NCBI RefSeq assembly: GCF_003688995.1
Contig: NZ_PENI01000003.1
Coordinates: 1-64,000 of the forward strand
DNA length: 64,000 bases
Direction of reading: 5' to 3'
Source: Streptomyces shenzhenensis
Lineage (GTDB): Bacteria; Actinomycetota; Actinomycetes; Streptomycetales; Streptomycetaceae
Below, piece by piece: positions 17,345-29,015 of this stretch; within the stretch, counting starts at the first letter, position 1, and each line of letters starts with the position of its first letter. The position numbers and the translations under genes are program-made. The notes below the pieces were generated by a model. That model made no database searches. It worked only from the letters and a program-made list of their open reading frames with translations, and had not been told where the DNA came from.

Positions 17345-19171
17345 TCAGCCGCCGTAGGCGCCCGAGGCCGTCAGGCGCAGGGCCGTGTCGATCAGCGGGA
17401 CGTGGCTGAAGGCCTGTGGGAAGTTGCCGACCTGGCGCTTGCGGGTCGGGTCCCACTCCTCGGCGAGCAGACCGAGGTCGTTGCGCAGCGACAGCAGCTT
17501 CTCGAACAGCTTGCGGGCCTCGTCCACGCGTCCGATCATCGCGAGGTCGTCCGCCATCCAGAACGAGCAGGCGAGGAAGGCGCCCTCGTCCCCGGGGAGG
17601 CCGTCGACGCCCTTGCGGTCGCCCTCGGTGGGGTAGCGCAGGATGAAGCCGTCCGGAGTGGACAGCTCCCGCTGGATCGCCTCGATGGTGCCGATCACCC
17701 GCTTGTCGTCCGGCGGCAGGAAGCCCATCTGCGGGATCAGCAGCAGGGAGGCGTCCAGCTCCTTGGAGCCGTAGGACTGGGTGAAGGTGTTGCGCTCCTT
17801 GTCGTAGCCCTTCTCGCACACGTCCCGGTGGATGTCGTCGCGCAGTTCGCGCCACCGCTCCAGCGGGCCGTCCGCGTCGCCGGACTCGATCAGCTTGATG
17901 GTGCGGTCCACCGCGACCCAGGCCATCACCTTGGAGTGCACGAAGTGGCGGCGCGGGCCGCGCACCTCCCAGATGCCCTCGTCCGGCTCGTCCCAGTGGT
18001 CCTCCAGGTAGCGGATCAGCTTCAGCTGGAGCAGCGACGCGTAGTCGTTGCGGGCCAGGCCCGTCATGTGGGCCAGGTGCAGGGCCTCGGTGACCTCGCC
18101 GTACACGTCGAGCTGGAGCTGGTGCGCGGCGCCGTTGCCGACCCGGACCGGGGCGGACTTCTCGTAGCCGGGCAGCCAGTCCAGCTCCGCCTCGCCCAGC
18201 TCGCGCTCGCCCGCGATGCCGTACATGATCTGCAGGTTCTCCGGGTCGCCGGCCACCGCCCGCAGCAGCCACTCGCGCCAGGCGCGGGCCTCCTCGCGGT
18301 AGCCGGTGCGCAGCAGCGAGGACAGGGTGATCGCCGCGTCCCGCAGCCAGGTGTAGCGGTAGTCCCAGTTGCGTACGCCGCCGATGTCCTCGGGCAGGGA
18401 CGTGGTGGGCGCGGCGACGATGCCGCCCGTGGGGGCGTAGGTCAGGGCCTTCAGCGTGATCAGGGAGCGGATCACGGCCTCGCGGTACGGCCCGTGGTAC
18501 GTGCAGTGCTCGACCCATTCGCGCCAGAACTCCTCGGTCGCCTCCAGCGACTGCTCCGGCTCGGGCAGCCCGGGCGGCTCCCGGTGCGAGGGCTGCCAGG
18601 AGATGGTGAACGCGATCCGGTCGCCGGGGGCGACCGTGAAGTCGGCGTAGGTCGTGAGCGACTTGCCGTAGGTCTCCGCGGTGGTGTCGAACCACACCGA
18701 GTCCGGGCCGGCGACCGCGACCGTGCGCCCGTCGTGCTTGTGCACCCAGGGCACGACCCGGCCGTAGGAGAAGCGCATCCGCAGGGCGGAGCGCATCGGC
18801 ACCCGGCCGGTGACGCCCTCGACGATCCTGATCAGCTGCGGGGCGCCGTCACGCGGGGGCATGAAATCCGTCACGCGGACCGTGCCGCGCGGGGTGTCCC
18901 ACTCGGACTCCAGGATCAGTGAGTCGCCGCGGTAGGTGCGCCGGGCGGCCGTGGGCGGCTGCGCGTCGGCCGCGTGGGCGGGGCCGAGCCGCCAGAATCC
19001 GTGCTCCTCGGTGCCCAGCAGACCGGCGAAGATGGCATGTGAGTCGAAGCGGGGCAGGCACAGCCAGTCCACTGTGCCGTCCCGGCAGACCAGCGCCGCG
19101 GTCTGCATGTCTCCGATGAGTGCGTAATCTTCGATGCGCCCGGCCACGTGCAACTCCAGTCGAACGGCCAC
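17345..19171 (-). CDS. GH15 family glucoamylase/trehalase-like enzyme
   Basis: 608 residues, the normal size for actinobacterial GH15 proteins with an N-terminal beta domain (trehalase-like, DUF5911 type; IEDYALIGDMQTAALVCRDGTVDWLCLPRF) and a C-terminal (alpha/alpha)6 barrel (NWDYRYTWLRDAAITLSSLL; LEDHWDEPDEGIWEVRG; CSFWMADDLAMIGRVDEA). Relatives hydrolyse alpha-linked glucans or trehalose. GTG 19171 gives the expected start of the conserved domain; no signal peptide, so it acts in the cytoplasm. It stands alone, divergent from pyrG. Confidence 0.88.
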   Translation of the reverse strand: MAVRLELHVAGRIEDYALIGDMQTAALVCRDGTVDWLCLPRFDSHAIFAGLLGTEEHGFWRLGPAHAADAQPPTAARRTYRGDSLILESEWDTPRGTVRVTDFMPPRDGAPQLIRIVEGVTGRVPMRSALRMRFSYGRVVPWVHKHDGRTVAVAGPDSVWFDTTAETYGKSLTTYADFTVAPGDRIAFTISWQPSHREPPGLPEPEQSLEATEEFWREWVEHCTYHGPYREAVIRSLITLKALTYAPTGGIVAAPTTSLPEDIGGVRNWDYRYTWLRDAAITLSSLLRTGYREEARAWREWLLRAVAGDPENLQIMYGIAGERELGEAELDWLPGYEKSAPVRVGNGAAHQLQLDVYGEVTEALHLAHMTGLARNDYASLLQLKLIRYLEDHWDEPDEGIWEVRGPRRHFVHSKVMAWVAVDRTIKLIESGDADGPLERWRELRDDIHRDVCEKGYDKERNTFTQSYGSKELDASLLLIPQMGFLPPDDKRVIGTIEAIQRELSTPDGFILRYPTEGDRKGVDGLPGDEGAFLACSFWMADDLAMIGRVDEARKLFEKLLSLRNDLGLLAEEWDPTRKRQVGNFPQAFSHVPLIDTALRLTASGAYGG

Positions 19172-19682
19172 GTCACCCCGGAACGGGGTTGTCGCTAATT
19201 GCGGTCAAGGGGTTCGTTGTTAAGCGTCGTTGAGTGTTGAAGCAAATCAGCCGCTCGGCCCTGAGGCAAAACGACGATCACAACTCAACGAACTGACGAG
19301 CTCTCGTTGTTCCGGTGGATACGGGCGGGGGTGTGCCGTCTTGCCGGCCGGGCTCGGCAGCGAGTGTCCGAGCAGGATACGACGCACGTAGATGATCTGC
19401 GTGCCGCTCCGGGCAACCTGTGTGGGCCGAACGAGTGAGCAATGGGTGAGAAGCGGGTAAGCAGTGCGTGCCCGTGTCGACGTGTGCGCGGAGCGTGGCC
19501 GGAAGCCATCTCCTTGCGGCGCTGATACCCTGGTAGCCCGTGGACCGGTGGGCGCCCCCGAGCGAAATGCAGCAAATGCAACAGAAGGGGTCCCCCGAAC
19601 CGCAGCGACGGCACCCCGGAAGTCTCCGGACCAGGAGCCGCACCGCACTCCAGACCGCGACCACGGGAGCCCCCTCTTGGCC
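19172..19682. other. divergent intergenic region, GH15/pyrG
   Basis: 511 nt with no credible gene. The part next to GH15 is AT-richer than average and likely holds that promoter. Three 11-bp direct repeats lie at 19433-19465 (separate entry). No attenuator hairpin with a U tract was seen ahead of pyrG. Confidence 0.6.
19433..19465 (-). promoter_or_regulatory. three 11-bp direct repeats, PHO-box-like
   Basis: On the + strand gagtgagcaat, gggtgagaagc and gggtaagcagt follow each other without gaps. Read on the - strand they give units around a TCACC/TTACC/TCACT core, at the 11-nt period of Streptomyces PhoP direct-repeat units. By my hand count they match 7-8 of 11 positions of that consensus. 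They could control GH15 (start 262 nt away) or pyrG. Confidence 0.35.
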
Positions 19683-21347
<1,665 letters not shown>

Positions 21348-21366
21348 CACACCGGCGGTACGGTGG

Positions 21367-21400
21367 CCGGGGTGCGCCCCCGCACAGGTGGGCGCCCCGG
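21367..21400 (+). terminator. possible hairpin between pyrG and NUDIX gene
   Basis: ccggggtgcgccc can pair with gggcgccccgg (2-nt bulge), followed by ttt. It lies in the 82-nt gap between pyrG and the next gene and could end part of the pyrG transcripts. Confidence 0.35.
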
Positions 21401-21429
21401 TTTCTCGTGTGCACGCGGAAGGACAGGGC

Positions 21430-22056
21430 ATGACGATCAAGGACACCCCGGAGGAATGGGAGATCCGGGCGACCGAGACTCCCTTCGTGGGGAACAAGAC
21501 CTCCGTCCGCACGGACGAGGTGGTCATGCCCGACGGCGCGGTGGTCCGCCGCGACTACCAGGTCCACCCCGGCTCCGTGGGCGTGCTCGCCCTCGACGAG
21601 GAGGACCGGGTCCTGGTCATCCGCCAGTACCGGCACCCGGTCCGGCAGAAGCTGTGGGAGATCCCGGCGGGACTGCTCGACGTGCCCGGCGAGAACCCGC
21701 TGTCCGCGGCCCAGCGCGAGCTGTACGAGGAAGCGCACGTCAAGGCCGAGGACTGGCGTGTGCTGACCGACGTGTACACCACCGCGGGCGGCTGTGACGA
21801 GGCCGTACGGGTCTTCCTGGCCCGGAACCTGTCCGAGGCGGACGGCGAGCGCTTCGCCGTCGAGGACGAGGAGATCGACCTGGAGTACGCGCGCGTGCCC
21901 GTCGACGAGCTGGTGCGCGGTGTGCTGGCCGGGGAGCTGCACAACAACTGCCTCGTGGTGGGTGTCTTCTCGCTGGTCGCCGCCCGGGCCGGCGGCGGTC
22001 TCGACGCGCTGCGCCCGGCCGACGCGCCCTGGCCCGCGCGCCCCTTCGCCTCCTGA
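21430..22056 (+). CDS. NUDIX hydrolase, ADP-ribose pyrophosphatase type
   Basis: 208 residues. The NUDIX helix is in GLLDVPGENPLSAAQREL with catalytic YEEA; the usual Gly after EE is replaced by His (EEAHV). Flanking residues EIPAGLLDVPGE and the DVYTTAGGCDEAVRVFLA segment are typical of ADP-ribose pyrophosphatases that cut ADP-ribose to AMP and ribose-5-phosphate. ATG 21430 follows a ggaagg-like ribosome-binding site. A NUDIX gene directly after pyrG is also found in M. tuberculosis (Rv1700), supporting orthology. Confidence 0.87.
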   Translation: MTIKDTPEEWEIRATETPFVGNKTSVRTDEVVMPDGAVVRRDYQVHPGSVGVLALDEEDRVLVIRQYRHPVRQKLWEIPAGLLDVPGENPLSAAQRELYEEAHVKAEDWRVLTDVYTTAGGCDEAVRVFLARNLSEADGERFAVEDEEIDLEYARVPVDELVRGVLAGELHNNCLVVGVFSLVAARAGGGLDALRPADAPWPARPFAS

Positions 22057-22239
22057 GTCCGGCCACCCCACCACCGGTGTGACGATCGCCTGATGCGATC
22101 GGGCGACCCACCCGCCGCGCTCCGCCCGGATCGTCGCAGAGCGTGAACTAGGCTCCTCGCGGATGAGCCGAAGAGAAGGCGCGGCGCCCGGACCGGAGTC
22201 CCGGCGGACCGTGCGTGCGGTGGGACGGGAGTGTGGCCC

Positions 22240-24315
22240 GTGACGGATCAGGCGGTGGACACCGGCGGCGTGCAGCTGTTTGGACCCCCGACCGCGGAAG
22301 GCCAGTTCCTGGGCCGTACAAGGGAGTTGAAGGAACTGCGCGCCGACATCGAGCGCGCGGGGCTCGACACCATCGCCGGGCGCAAGGCCCCCCGCGCCCG
22401 GGTGCTCCTGGTCGCGGGCCGGCCGGGCTCCGGCCGCAGCGCGCTGGCCGGCGAGCTGGCCCGGCAGGTCGCCGACCGTTACCCCGACGGCGTGCTGCGC
22501 GCCCGGCTCGGCGAGCCCGACGGCACCCCCGTCCCGGTCGAGCGCGCCGCCCGCGACCTGCTGACCGTGCTCGGGCTGCCCACCCCGCCCGGCGCCGCCG
22601 AGGACGATCTGACCGCCGATCTGCGCGAGGCCCTGGCCGGGCGCCGGGTGCTGCTCCTGCTCGACGACGCGAGCAGCGCCGAGCAGGTCGACATGCTGCT
22701 CCCGGACAGCCCGGAGTGCCTGGTCGTCGCCGTCTCCCAGGGCCCGCTGACCGGGATCGCGGACGTCCGCCCGTGCACCGTGGGCGGGCTCGACACCAAG
22801 TCGGCCCTGGACCTGCTGACCCGGTACACCGGCTCGGTGCGCATCACCGTCGACCCGCGCTCCGCCGAGGACCTCGTCGAGGCGTGCCAGGCCCAGCCCA
22901 CCGCCCTCACCCTGGCCGGCGGCTGGCTCGCCGCCCGCCCCCAGGCGGCCGTCGCCGACCTGGCCAAGCGCCTGCATGCGGAGAGTGACGAGCAGACTCC
23001 GCTCGGCCGGGTGTTCCGGCTCGTCCACGAGTCCCTGCCCGGGCCCGCGGCCCGGATACTGCGACTGCTCAGCCTGGCCCCCGCGGGCCTGGTCGACCCG
23101 CACACCGCCTCCGCCCTGGCCGGCTGTTCGGTCGGCGCCGCCCACACCACCCTCGACGACTTCGTCGCGCTCGGCCTGCTGCGCGCGGTGGCCTCCCCGC
23201 TGCCGCAGTACGAGGTCCCCGGCTGCCTCCACCCCCTGCTGCGCGCCCTCGCCGAGGCCCAGCACCGGCCGGGCGAGCTGCAACTGGCCCGGGCCCGGAT
23301 GCTGGAGCGGACCGTGCGCCTGCTCCACTCCTGCCGGGCGATCACCGAGACGGACAACCCCGAGGTCCGCGCGAAGCTCCAGGGCCTGCCCCGCACCCTG
23401 CGCTTCCCGACACCGCGGGCCGCCGCCGACTGGCTGCGCATCCGCCGGACCGCGCTGCTGGCCGCCGCGCGGCTCGCGGTCGCCGACGGTGAGCTGGACA
23501 CGCTCGCTCGCCGGCTGATGTCCCAGCTGGTCAGGGCCATGGTGGCGCACTTCGGCACCCAGGCGGCCGCCGCTGATCTGTACGGCATCCACGGCCTCGT
23601 GCTCGATGTCGCCGAGCGCCGGAACCTGCCCAGGGAGCGGGCCGCCGCGCTGCTGAACCTCGGCGACCTGGACGCCCGGACCGGCCGCACGGCCGAGGCG
23701 CTGGTCCGCTACCGGGCCGCGCTGGACGCCGCGCGGGAGGCGAACGACCCGTATGCGACCGGCCGCGCGATGGAATCCGTAGGCGGCGCGCACCAGGAGC
23801 TGGGGGACCACGACCGGGCCGCCGACTGGTTCGGGCGGGCCCTCGCCGAGCGGCTGGCCCGCGACGAGCGGGCGGACGCCGCCCGGCTCTACGGCCGGAT
23901 CGCCACCGCCCACACCTACGCGGGCCGCTACGGCGAGGCGCTCAGGGGCTGGCGCGCGGCCGTCGTCGGCTACCGCAAGGCGGGCGATGTCGCCGCGCAG
24001 GCGCGGGCGTTGAGCGAGCTGGCGCGGGTCCAGGAGTACGCCGGACGGCCCGAGGATTCGCTGCGCACCTGCCAGGAGGCGGTGGAGTGGGCGCGCCGCG
24101 CCGAGGACGTGCGGCTGCAGGCGGCCCTGCAACTGCGGCTCGCCGACACCCTGGACCACCTCGGCGACAGCGCCGCCGCCCGACTGCACCGCAGCACCGC
24201 CGAGCGCATGCTGGGTGAGGAGGCGCAGGACCCCCAGGAGGGCCGGGCGAGCGAGTCAGACCCGGAACACGGTGCTAACGCCTACGAAATCCGTAGTACA
24301 CCCGACGAAGATTGA
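22240..24315 (+). CDS. STAND-like ATPase with C-terminal TPR repeats
   Basis: 691 residues. A P-loop near residue 60 reads AGRPGSGRSALA, with Arg where Walker A Lys is expected; a Walker B-like LLLLDDASSAEQV follows near 145. The middle is an NB-ARC/winged-helix-like region, and residues ~430-660 are TPRs (ALLNLGDLDARTGRTAEAL, GGAHQELGDHDRAADWFGRA, LARVQEYAGRPEDSL). The layout resembles regulatory STAND proteins but no DNA-binding or effector domain is evident. GTG 22240 is preferred because gggag lies 8 nt before it; GTG 22231 would add three residues. The gene occupies the place where xerD sits in M. tuberculosis. Confidence 0.8.
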   Translation: MTDQAVDTGGVQLFGPPTAEGQFLGRTRELKELRADIERAGLDTIAGRKAPRARVLLVAGRPGSGRSALAGELARQVADRYPDGVLRARLGEPDGTPVPVERAARDLLTVLGLPTPPGAAEDDLTADLREALAGRRVLLLLDDASSAEQVDMLLPDSPECLVVAVSQGPLTGIADVRPCTVGGLDTKSALDLLTRYTGSVRITVDPRSAEDLVEACQAQPTALTLAGGWLAARPQAAVADLAKRLHAESDEQTPLGRVFRLVHESLPGPAARILRLLSLAPAGLVDPHTASALAGCSVGAAHTTLDDFVALGLLRAVASPLPQYEVPGCLHPLLRALAEAQHRPGELQLARARMLERTVRLLHSCRAITETDNPEVRAKLQGLPRTLRFPTPRAAADWLRIRRTALLAAARLAVADGELDTLARRLMSQLVRAMVAHFGTQAAAADLYGIHGLVLDVAERRNLPRERAAALLNLGDLDARTGRTAEALVRYRAALDAAREANDPYATGRAMESVGGAHQELGDHDRAADWFGRALAERLARDERADAARLYGRIATAHTYAGRYGEALRGWRAAVVGYRKAGDVAAQARALSELARVQEYAGRPEDSLRTCQEAVEWARRAEDVRLQAALQLRLADTLDHLGDSAAARLHRSTAERMLGEEAQDPQEGRASESDPEHGANAYEIRSTPDED

Positions 24316-24459
24316 TGCAATGAAAGGCTAGACAGCCGGAACACCTTCATTAAACTGGCTCTGCCGCACCTTCTCCTGCGGTGTATCCCGGTGTGCCCGC
24401 GCGTGCCCGGAATATCTTGCAACGCCCCCACATCCTCTGAGCCAAGGACCGTGATCGAC

Positions 24460-25575
<1,116 letters not shown>

Positions 25576-25628
25576 GTCACCTTTTCGTAAAGGCGATACG
25601 TCAACTCGGCGCGTCAACCGCACGCACT

Positions 25629-25659
25629 CGGCCGGACCTTGTCCCGCAAGGTCCGGCCG
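25629..25659 (+). terminator. ald terminator hairpin
   Basis: A 13-bp perfect stem (cggccggaccttg with caaggtccggccg) and a 5-nt loop, ~50 nt after the ald stop. No U tract follows, as is common for Streptomyces terminators. Confidence 0.75.
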
Positions 25660-25818
25660 GATGTGTGTATGGTCACTTTGCGGCTCTCGGTCAACTCGCC
25701 TCGAACGTAACCCTTCGACCGATTCGTACACGGGTGAAACCTGCTGTGCGACGGCCGTACGCCCTTGACAGAGGGATGTTTCATTGCCGACACATCCTGC
25801 CGGGTCCGGCGGATTGTG

Positions 25819-25848
25819 TTGCTGCGGACCGCCGACACGCCATAGAGT
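25819..25848 (+). promoter_or_regulatory. candidate sigma-HrdB promoter of the ParA-like operon
   Basis: ttgctg (25819-25824), an 18-nt spacer and tagagt (25843-25848) fit the vegetative consensus and would start transcription ~65 nt before the GTG at 25921. A ttgaca at 25765 has no convincing -10. The rest of the 345-nt gap holds only the ald hairpin. Confidence 0.5.
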
Positions 25849-25920
25849 CGCCAACCGTCGGCATGGTGCCACGCTGACCTGTCTAGAAGTTCCCTGGTCA
25901 CCAAGGAGGTAAGACGACTT

Positions 25921-27099
25921 GTGAATGAGTCGACATTTTCTCCCGGGGGTGGTCAACCAGGAATGCCTGTACGGGGCCGGGGTCCCGCGGGGTTCGAGGC
26001 TGTCGGCTCCGTCGCCGTGCGCACCTTCGCAGCCCACCAGAGTCACCGGATTCCTGGGGTGACTCAGCCAGCACACCAGAGCATGGATGGCCATCACGTG
26101 AACGCCATGGCCGGCGACGGAAGTGGCGCGCCCCACAACCACTTCGCCGACTACGACGAACTGCCCGACGGGCACTTCTACGACCCTGACGCCGAGTACG
26201 AGCCCGACCCCGAGTACGCGGCCACGCTCGCGCCCGACGCTGCCCGCCAGCGCCGCGAGCGCATCGGCCCGACCGGGCGTCCGCTGCCGTACTTCCCGAT
26301 CCCGGGTCCGCTGACCGACCACGGACCCGCGAAGATCATCGCGATGTGCAACCAGAAGGGCGGCGTCGGCAAGACCACGTCGACCATCAATCTGGGTGCC
26401 GCGCTCGCGGAGTACGGCCGGCGCGTACTGCTCGTGGACTTCGACCCGCAGGGCGCGCTGTCGGTCGGTCTCGGCGTCAACCCGATGGAGCTCGACCTCA
26501 CCGTCTACAACCTGCTCATGGAGCGGGGCATGTCGGCGGACGAGGTCCTCCTGAAGACCGCGGTCCCCAACATGGACCTGCTCCCGAGCAACATCGACCT
26601 GTCGGCCGCCGAGGTCCAGCTGGTCTCCGAGGTCGCCCGCGAGTCGACGCTGCAGCGCGCCCTGAAGCCGCTGCTGCCCGACTACGACTACATCGTGATC
26701 GACTGCCAGCCCTCGCTCGGCCTGCTCACCGTCAACGCCCTGACGGCAGCACACAAGGTCATCGTGCCGCTGGAGTGCGAGTTCTTCGCCCTGCGCGGGG
26801 TGGCGCTGCTCACCGAGACCATCGAGAAGGTCCAGGAGCGGCTCAACCCGGAGCTGGAGCTCGACGGGATCCTCGCCACGATGTACGACTCGCGCACGGT
26901 GCACAGCCGCGAGGTGCTCGCGCGTGTCGTCGAGGCGTTCGACGACCACGTCTACCACACGGTCATCGGCCGCACGGTCCGCTTCCCGGAGACCACGGTC
27001 GCCGGTGAGCCCATCACCACGTACGCCTCCAACTCCGTCGGTGCCGCCGCCTATCGCCAGCTCGCCAGGGAGGTGCTCGCCCGGTGTCACGCCGAGTGA
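25921..27099 (+). CDS. ParA-family ATPase (chromosome organisation, non-oriC)
   Basis: 392 residues. Residues 1-~135 are a non-conserved extension rich in Gly, His, Pro, Asp and Tyr. The ATPase core follows: deviant Walker A CNQKGGVGKTTSTINLG near residue 143, VDFDPQGALSVGLG, and DYIVIDCQPSLGLLTVNAL. aaggaggt lies 10 nt before GTG 25921, a very strong ribosome-binding site. The partner gene (RHH protein) overlaps its stop, then scpA-scpB follow, so a role in chromosome condensation or segregation is likely. The canonical oriC parAB pair would be elsewhere; no parS site (GTTTCACGTGAAAC) was found here. Confidence 0.88.
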   Translation: MNESTFSPGGGQPGMPVRGRGPAGFEAVGSVAVRTFAAHQSHRIPGVTQPAHQSMDGHHVNAMAGDGSGAPHNHFADYDELPDGHFYDPDAEYEPDPEYAATLAPDAARQRRERIGPTGRPLPYFPIPGPLTDHGPAKIIAMCNQKGGVGKTTSTINLGAALAEYGRRVLLVDFDPQGALSVGLGVNPMELDLTVYNLLMERGMSADEVLLKTAVPNMDLLPSNIDLSAAEVQLVSEVARESTLQRALKPLLPDYDYIVIDCQPSLGLLTVNALTAAHKVIVPLECEFFALRGVALLTETIEKVQERLNPELELDGILATMYDSRTVHSREVLARVVEAFDDHVYHTVIGRTVRFPETTVAGEPITTYASNSVGAAAYRQLAREVLARCHAE

Positions 27100-27683
27100 G
27101 TCTGCCCGGGGCCGACGAACTGTTCCGTACGACAGGGGGGATGGCGCTCCAGGCGTCCACTCCTCGGCGCCAGGCCAACGGCGAGGCCCGGGTGCCGGCT
27201 CCCGCGGGGGAGAGCGACGCGGCCGCCGCCGACGACGCGCCGCAGTCCGTGCCCGTGCGGGGCGGCGACGGTGAGGGCGCGGAGCATGTGGCGGCGGAGG
27301 CGGAGCCGGCCGACGCCGGCGCGTCCCGCAGCCGCACCGCCGCGGAGCGCTCCGCGCGGCGTCAGGCGGTGCAGGAAGGTTCTTCTGCCGCTTCCGCCTC
27401 CGCCGCCTCTGCTGCTTCCGCCGCCGGTCAGCAGTCGCGCAAGCGTGGACGTGCCGCTGCGCGGCGGCCCAGTGGGCGCGAGCGGCACGACGAGAAGATC
27501 ACCGTGTATGTGTCCGCCGAGGAACTGATGGACCTGGAGCATGCGCGCCTGGTTCTGAGGGGCGAGCACGGGTTGGCTGTCGACCGTGGGCGCATTGTGC
27601 GTGAGGCGGTCGCCGTGGTGCTGGCTGATCTGGAGTCTCGGGGGGATGCGAGTATTTTGGTGCGGCGGTTGCGGGGGCGCTGA
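27096..27683 (+). CDS. ParA partner with ribbon-helix-helix-like C-terminus
   Basis: 195 residues. Residues 1-125 are disordered, rich in Ala, Glu, Arg and Ser, with an Ala/Ser run (SSAASASAASAASAAG). The C-terminal ~65 residues (DEKITVYVSAEELMDLEHARLVL, VDRGRIVREAVAVVLADLESRG) read like a ribbon-helix-helix domain: a basic beta strand and two helices. RHH proteins are the DNA-binding partners in several ParA systems (ParG, Omega). GTG 27096 overlaps the ParA stop by 4 nt; GTG 27084 would add four residues. The family name is not known to me; the fold is inference. Confidence 0.7.
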   Translation: MSLPGADELFRTTGGMALQASTPRRQANGEARVPAPAGESDAAAADDAPQSVPVRGGDGEGAEHVAAEAEPADAGASRSRTAAERSARRQAVQEGSSAASASAASAASAAGQQSRKRGRAAARRPSGRERHDEKITVYVSAEELMDLEHARLVLRGEHGLAVDRGRIVREAVAVVLADLESRGDASILVRRLRGR

Positions 27684-28020
27684 GCGCTTGGCTTGGGCCG
27701 TGAGGGGTTGTTGTTCGTCTGCGGCGCCGTTGTGGCTTGTCGCGCAGTTCCTCGCGCCCCTGTGGTGGTGGCGGTTGTTGGTTGTCTGCGGCGCTGTTGT
27801 GGCTGGTTGCGCAGTTCCCCGCGCCCCTTTCGGTGGTGGCGGTTGTTGGTTGGGTGCGGTGCCGTTGTGGGTGGTTGCGCAGTTCCCCGCGCCCCTGGCG
27901 GTGGTGACGGGTTGTTGGTTGTCTGCGGCGTCGTTGTGGGTGGTTGCGCGGTTCCTCGCGCCCCTTTTGGTGGTGGCGGTTGTTGGTTGGGTGCGGGTTC
28001 TTCGTGGTTCGGTGGTCTGT
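27684..28020 (+). repeat. tandem copies of the Streptomyces dispersed repeat
   Basis: Starting at the TGA of the RHH gene (tgagcgct), this non-coding stretch holds four units of 67-69 bp at 27708, 27775, 27843 and 27912 and a partial fifth at 27980. Each contains a version of ttgttggttgtctgcggcg, then tggttgcgcagttccccgcg and a cccct tail. All reading frames are open through it, which creates false ORFs on both strands. Confidence 0.88.
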
Positions 28021-28079
28021 GTTCCTTTGGGTGGGCTGGTGGGGTTTGCTGGGGTGCTTGGAGGTAGCCTGCGGGGGTC

Positions 28080-29015
28080 ATGACCTCGAACGAGTCTTTT
28101 GCCCGTGGCGCATCCGTCGGCCGTCGGCGTGCGCTGGGCCGGGGTCCGGGCGTCGCGCCGCCGGCCGATGTGGCCGAGCCGGAGTTCGATGAGCCTGCCG
28201 TCGCCGACGGTGTGTTCAAGGTGCGGCTCGCCAACTTCGAGGGGCCCTTCGATCTGCTGCTCCAGCTGATCTCGAAGCACAAGCTCGACGTCACCGAGGT
28301 CGCGCTCTCCAAGGTCACCGACGAGTTCATGGCGCACATCCGGGCGATGGGGCCGGACTGGGACCTGGACCAGACGACCGAGTTCCTGGTCGTGGCCGCC
28401 ACCCTGCTCGACCTGAAGGCGGCCCGGCTGCTGCCCGCAGCCGAGATCGAGGACGAGGCTGACCTCGCCCTGCTGGAGGCCCGCGACCTGCTGTTCGCCC
28501 GGCTGCTCCAGTACCGCGCGTACAAACAGATCGCCGACATCTTCAACCGCCGGCTCGTCGAGGAGGCCCGGCGCTACCCCCGTACCGTGGGCCTCGAACC
28601 GCACCACGCCGAACTGCTGCCCGAGGTCGTCATCAGCATCGGCCCCGAGGGCTTCGCCCGGCTCGCGGTCAAGGCGATGCAGCCCAGGCCGAAGCCCCAG
28701 GTGTACGTCGACCACATCCACGCGCCGCTGGTCAGCGTGCAGGAGCAGGCGGGCCTCGTGGTCGCCCGGCTCAGGGAACTGGGCGAGGCCAGCTTCCGGG
28801 CCCTCGTCGAGGACACCGACGACACGCTCACCGTGGTCGCCCGCTTCCTCGCCCTGCTGGAGCTGTACCGCGAGAAGGCCGTGGCCCTGGACCAGGAGAC
28901 CGCGCTCGGCGAGCTGATCGTGCGCTGGACCGGCGGCGACGGCGACGACGCACCGACGGTGACGGACGAGTTCGACCGGCCGCCCGAGGAGCCCAAGGAG
29001 GAGAAGAAGGCGTGA
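28080..29015 (+). CDS. scpA: segregation and condensation protein A
   Basis: 311 residues. The kleisin N-terminal domain (FKVRLANFEGPFDLLLQLI near residue 47, LDVTEVALSKVTDEFMAHI) and the C-terminal winged helix (residues ~215-285) are present. ScpA bridges the Smc ATPase heads with ScpB. N-terminal ~40 residues and a Glu/Lys/Asp-rich tail are variable. scpB starts 4 nt before its stop. No smc gene lies in the window, as usual for Streptomyces. The tandem repeat block upstream separates it from the ParA/RHH pair. Confidence 0.95.
   Translation: MTSNESFARGASVGRRRALGRGPGVAPPADVAEPEFDEPAVADGVFKVRLANFEGPFDLLLQLISKHKLDVTEVALSKVTDEFMAHIRAMGPDWDLDQTTEFLVVAATLLDLKAARLLPAAEIEDEADLALLEARDLLFARLLQYRAYKQIADIFNRRLVEEARRYPRTVGLEPHHAELLPEVVISIGPEGFARLAVKAMQPRPKPQVYVDHIHAPLVSVQEQAGLVVARLRELGEASFRALVEDTDDTLTVVARFLALLELYREKAVALDQETALGELIVRWTGGDGDDAPTVTDEFDRPPEEPKEEKKA

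Noticed and set aside
25576..25920. parS sites near the ParA-like gene
   Set aside because: No GTTTCACGTGAAAC or close variant found; the only structured element is the ald hairpin.
27087..28721. 544-codon minus-strand ORF
   Set aside because: It is created by the tandem dispersed repeats and by antisense reading of scpA.
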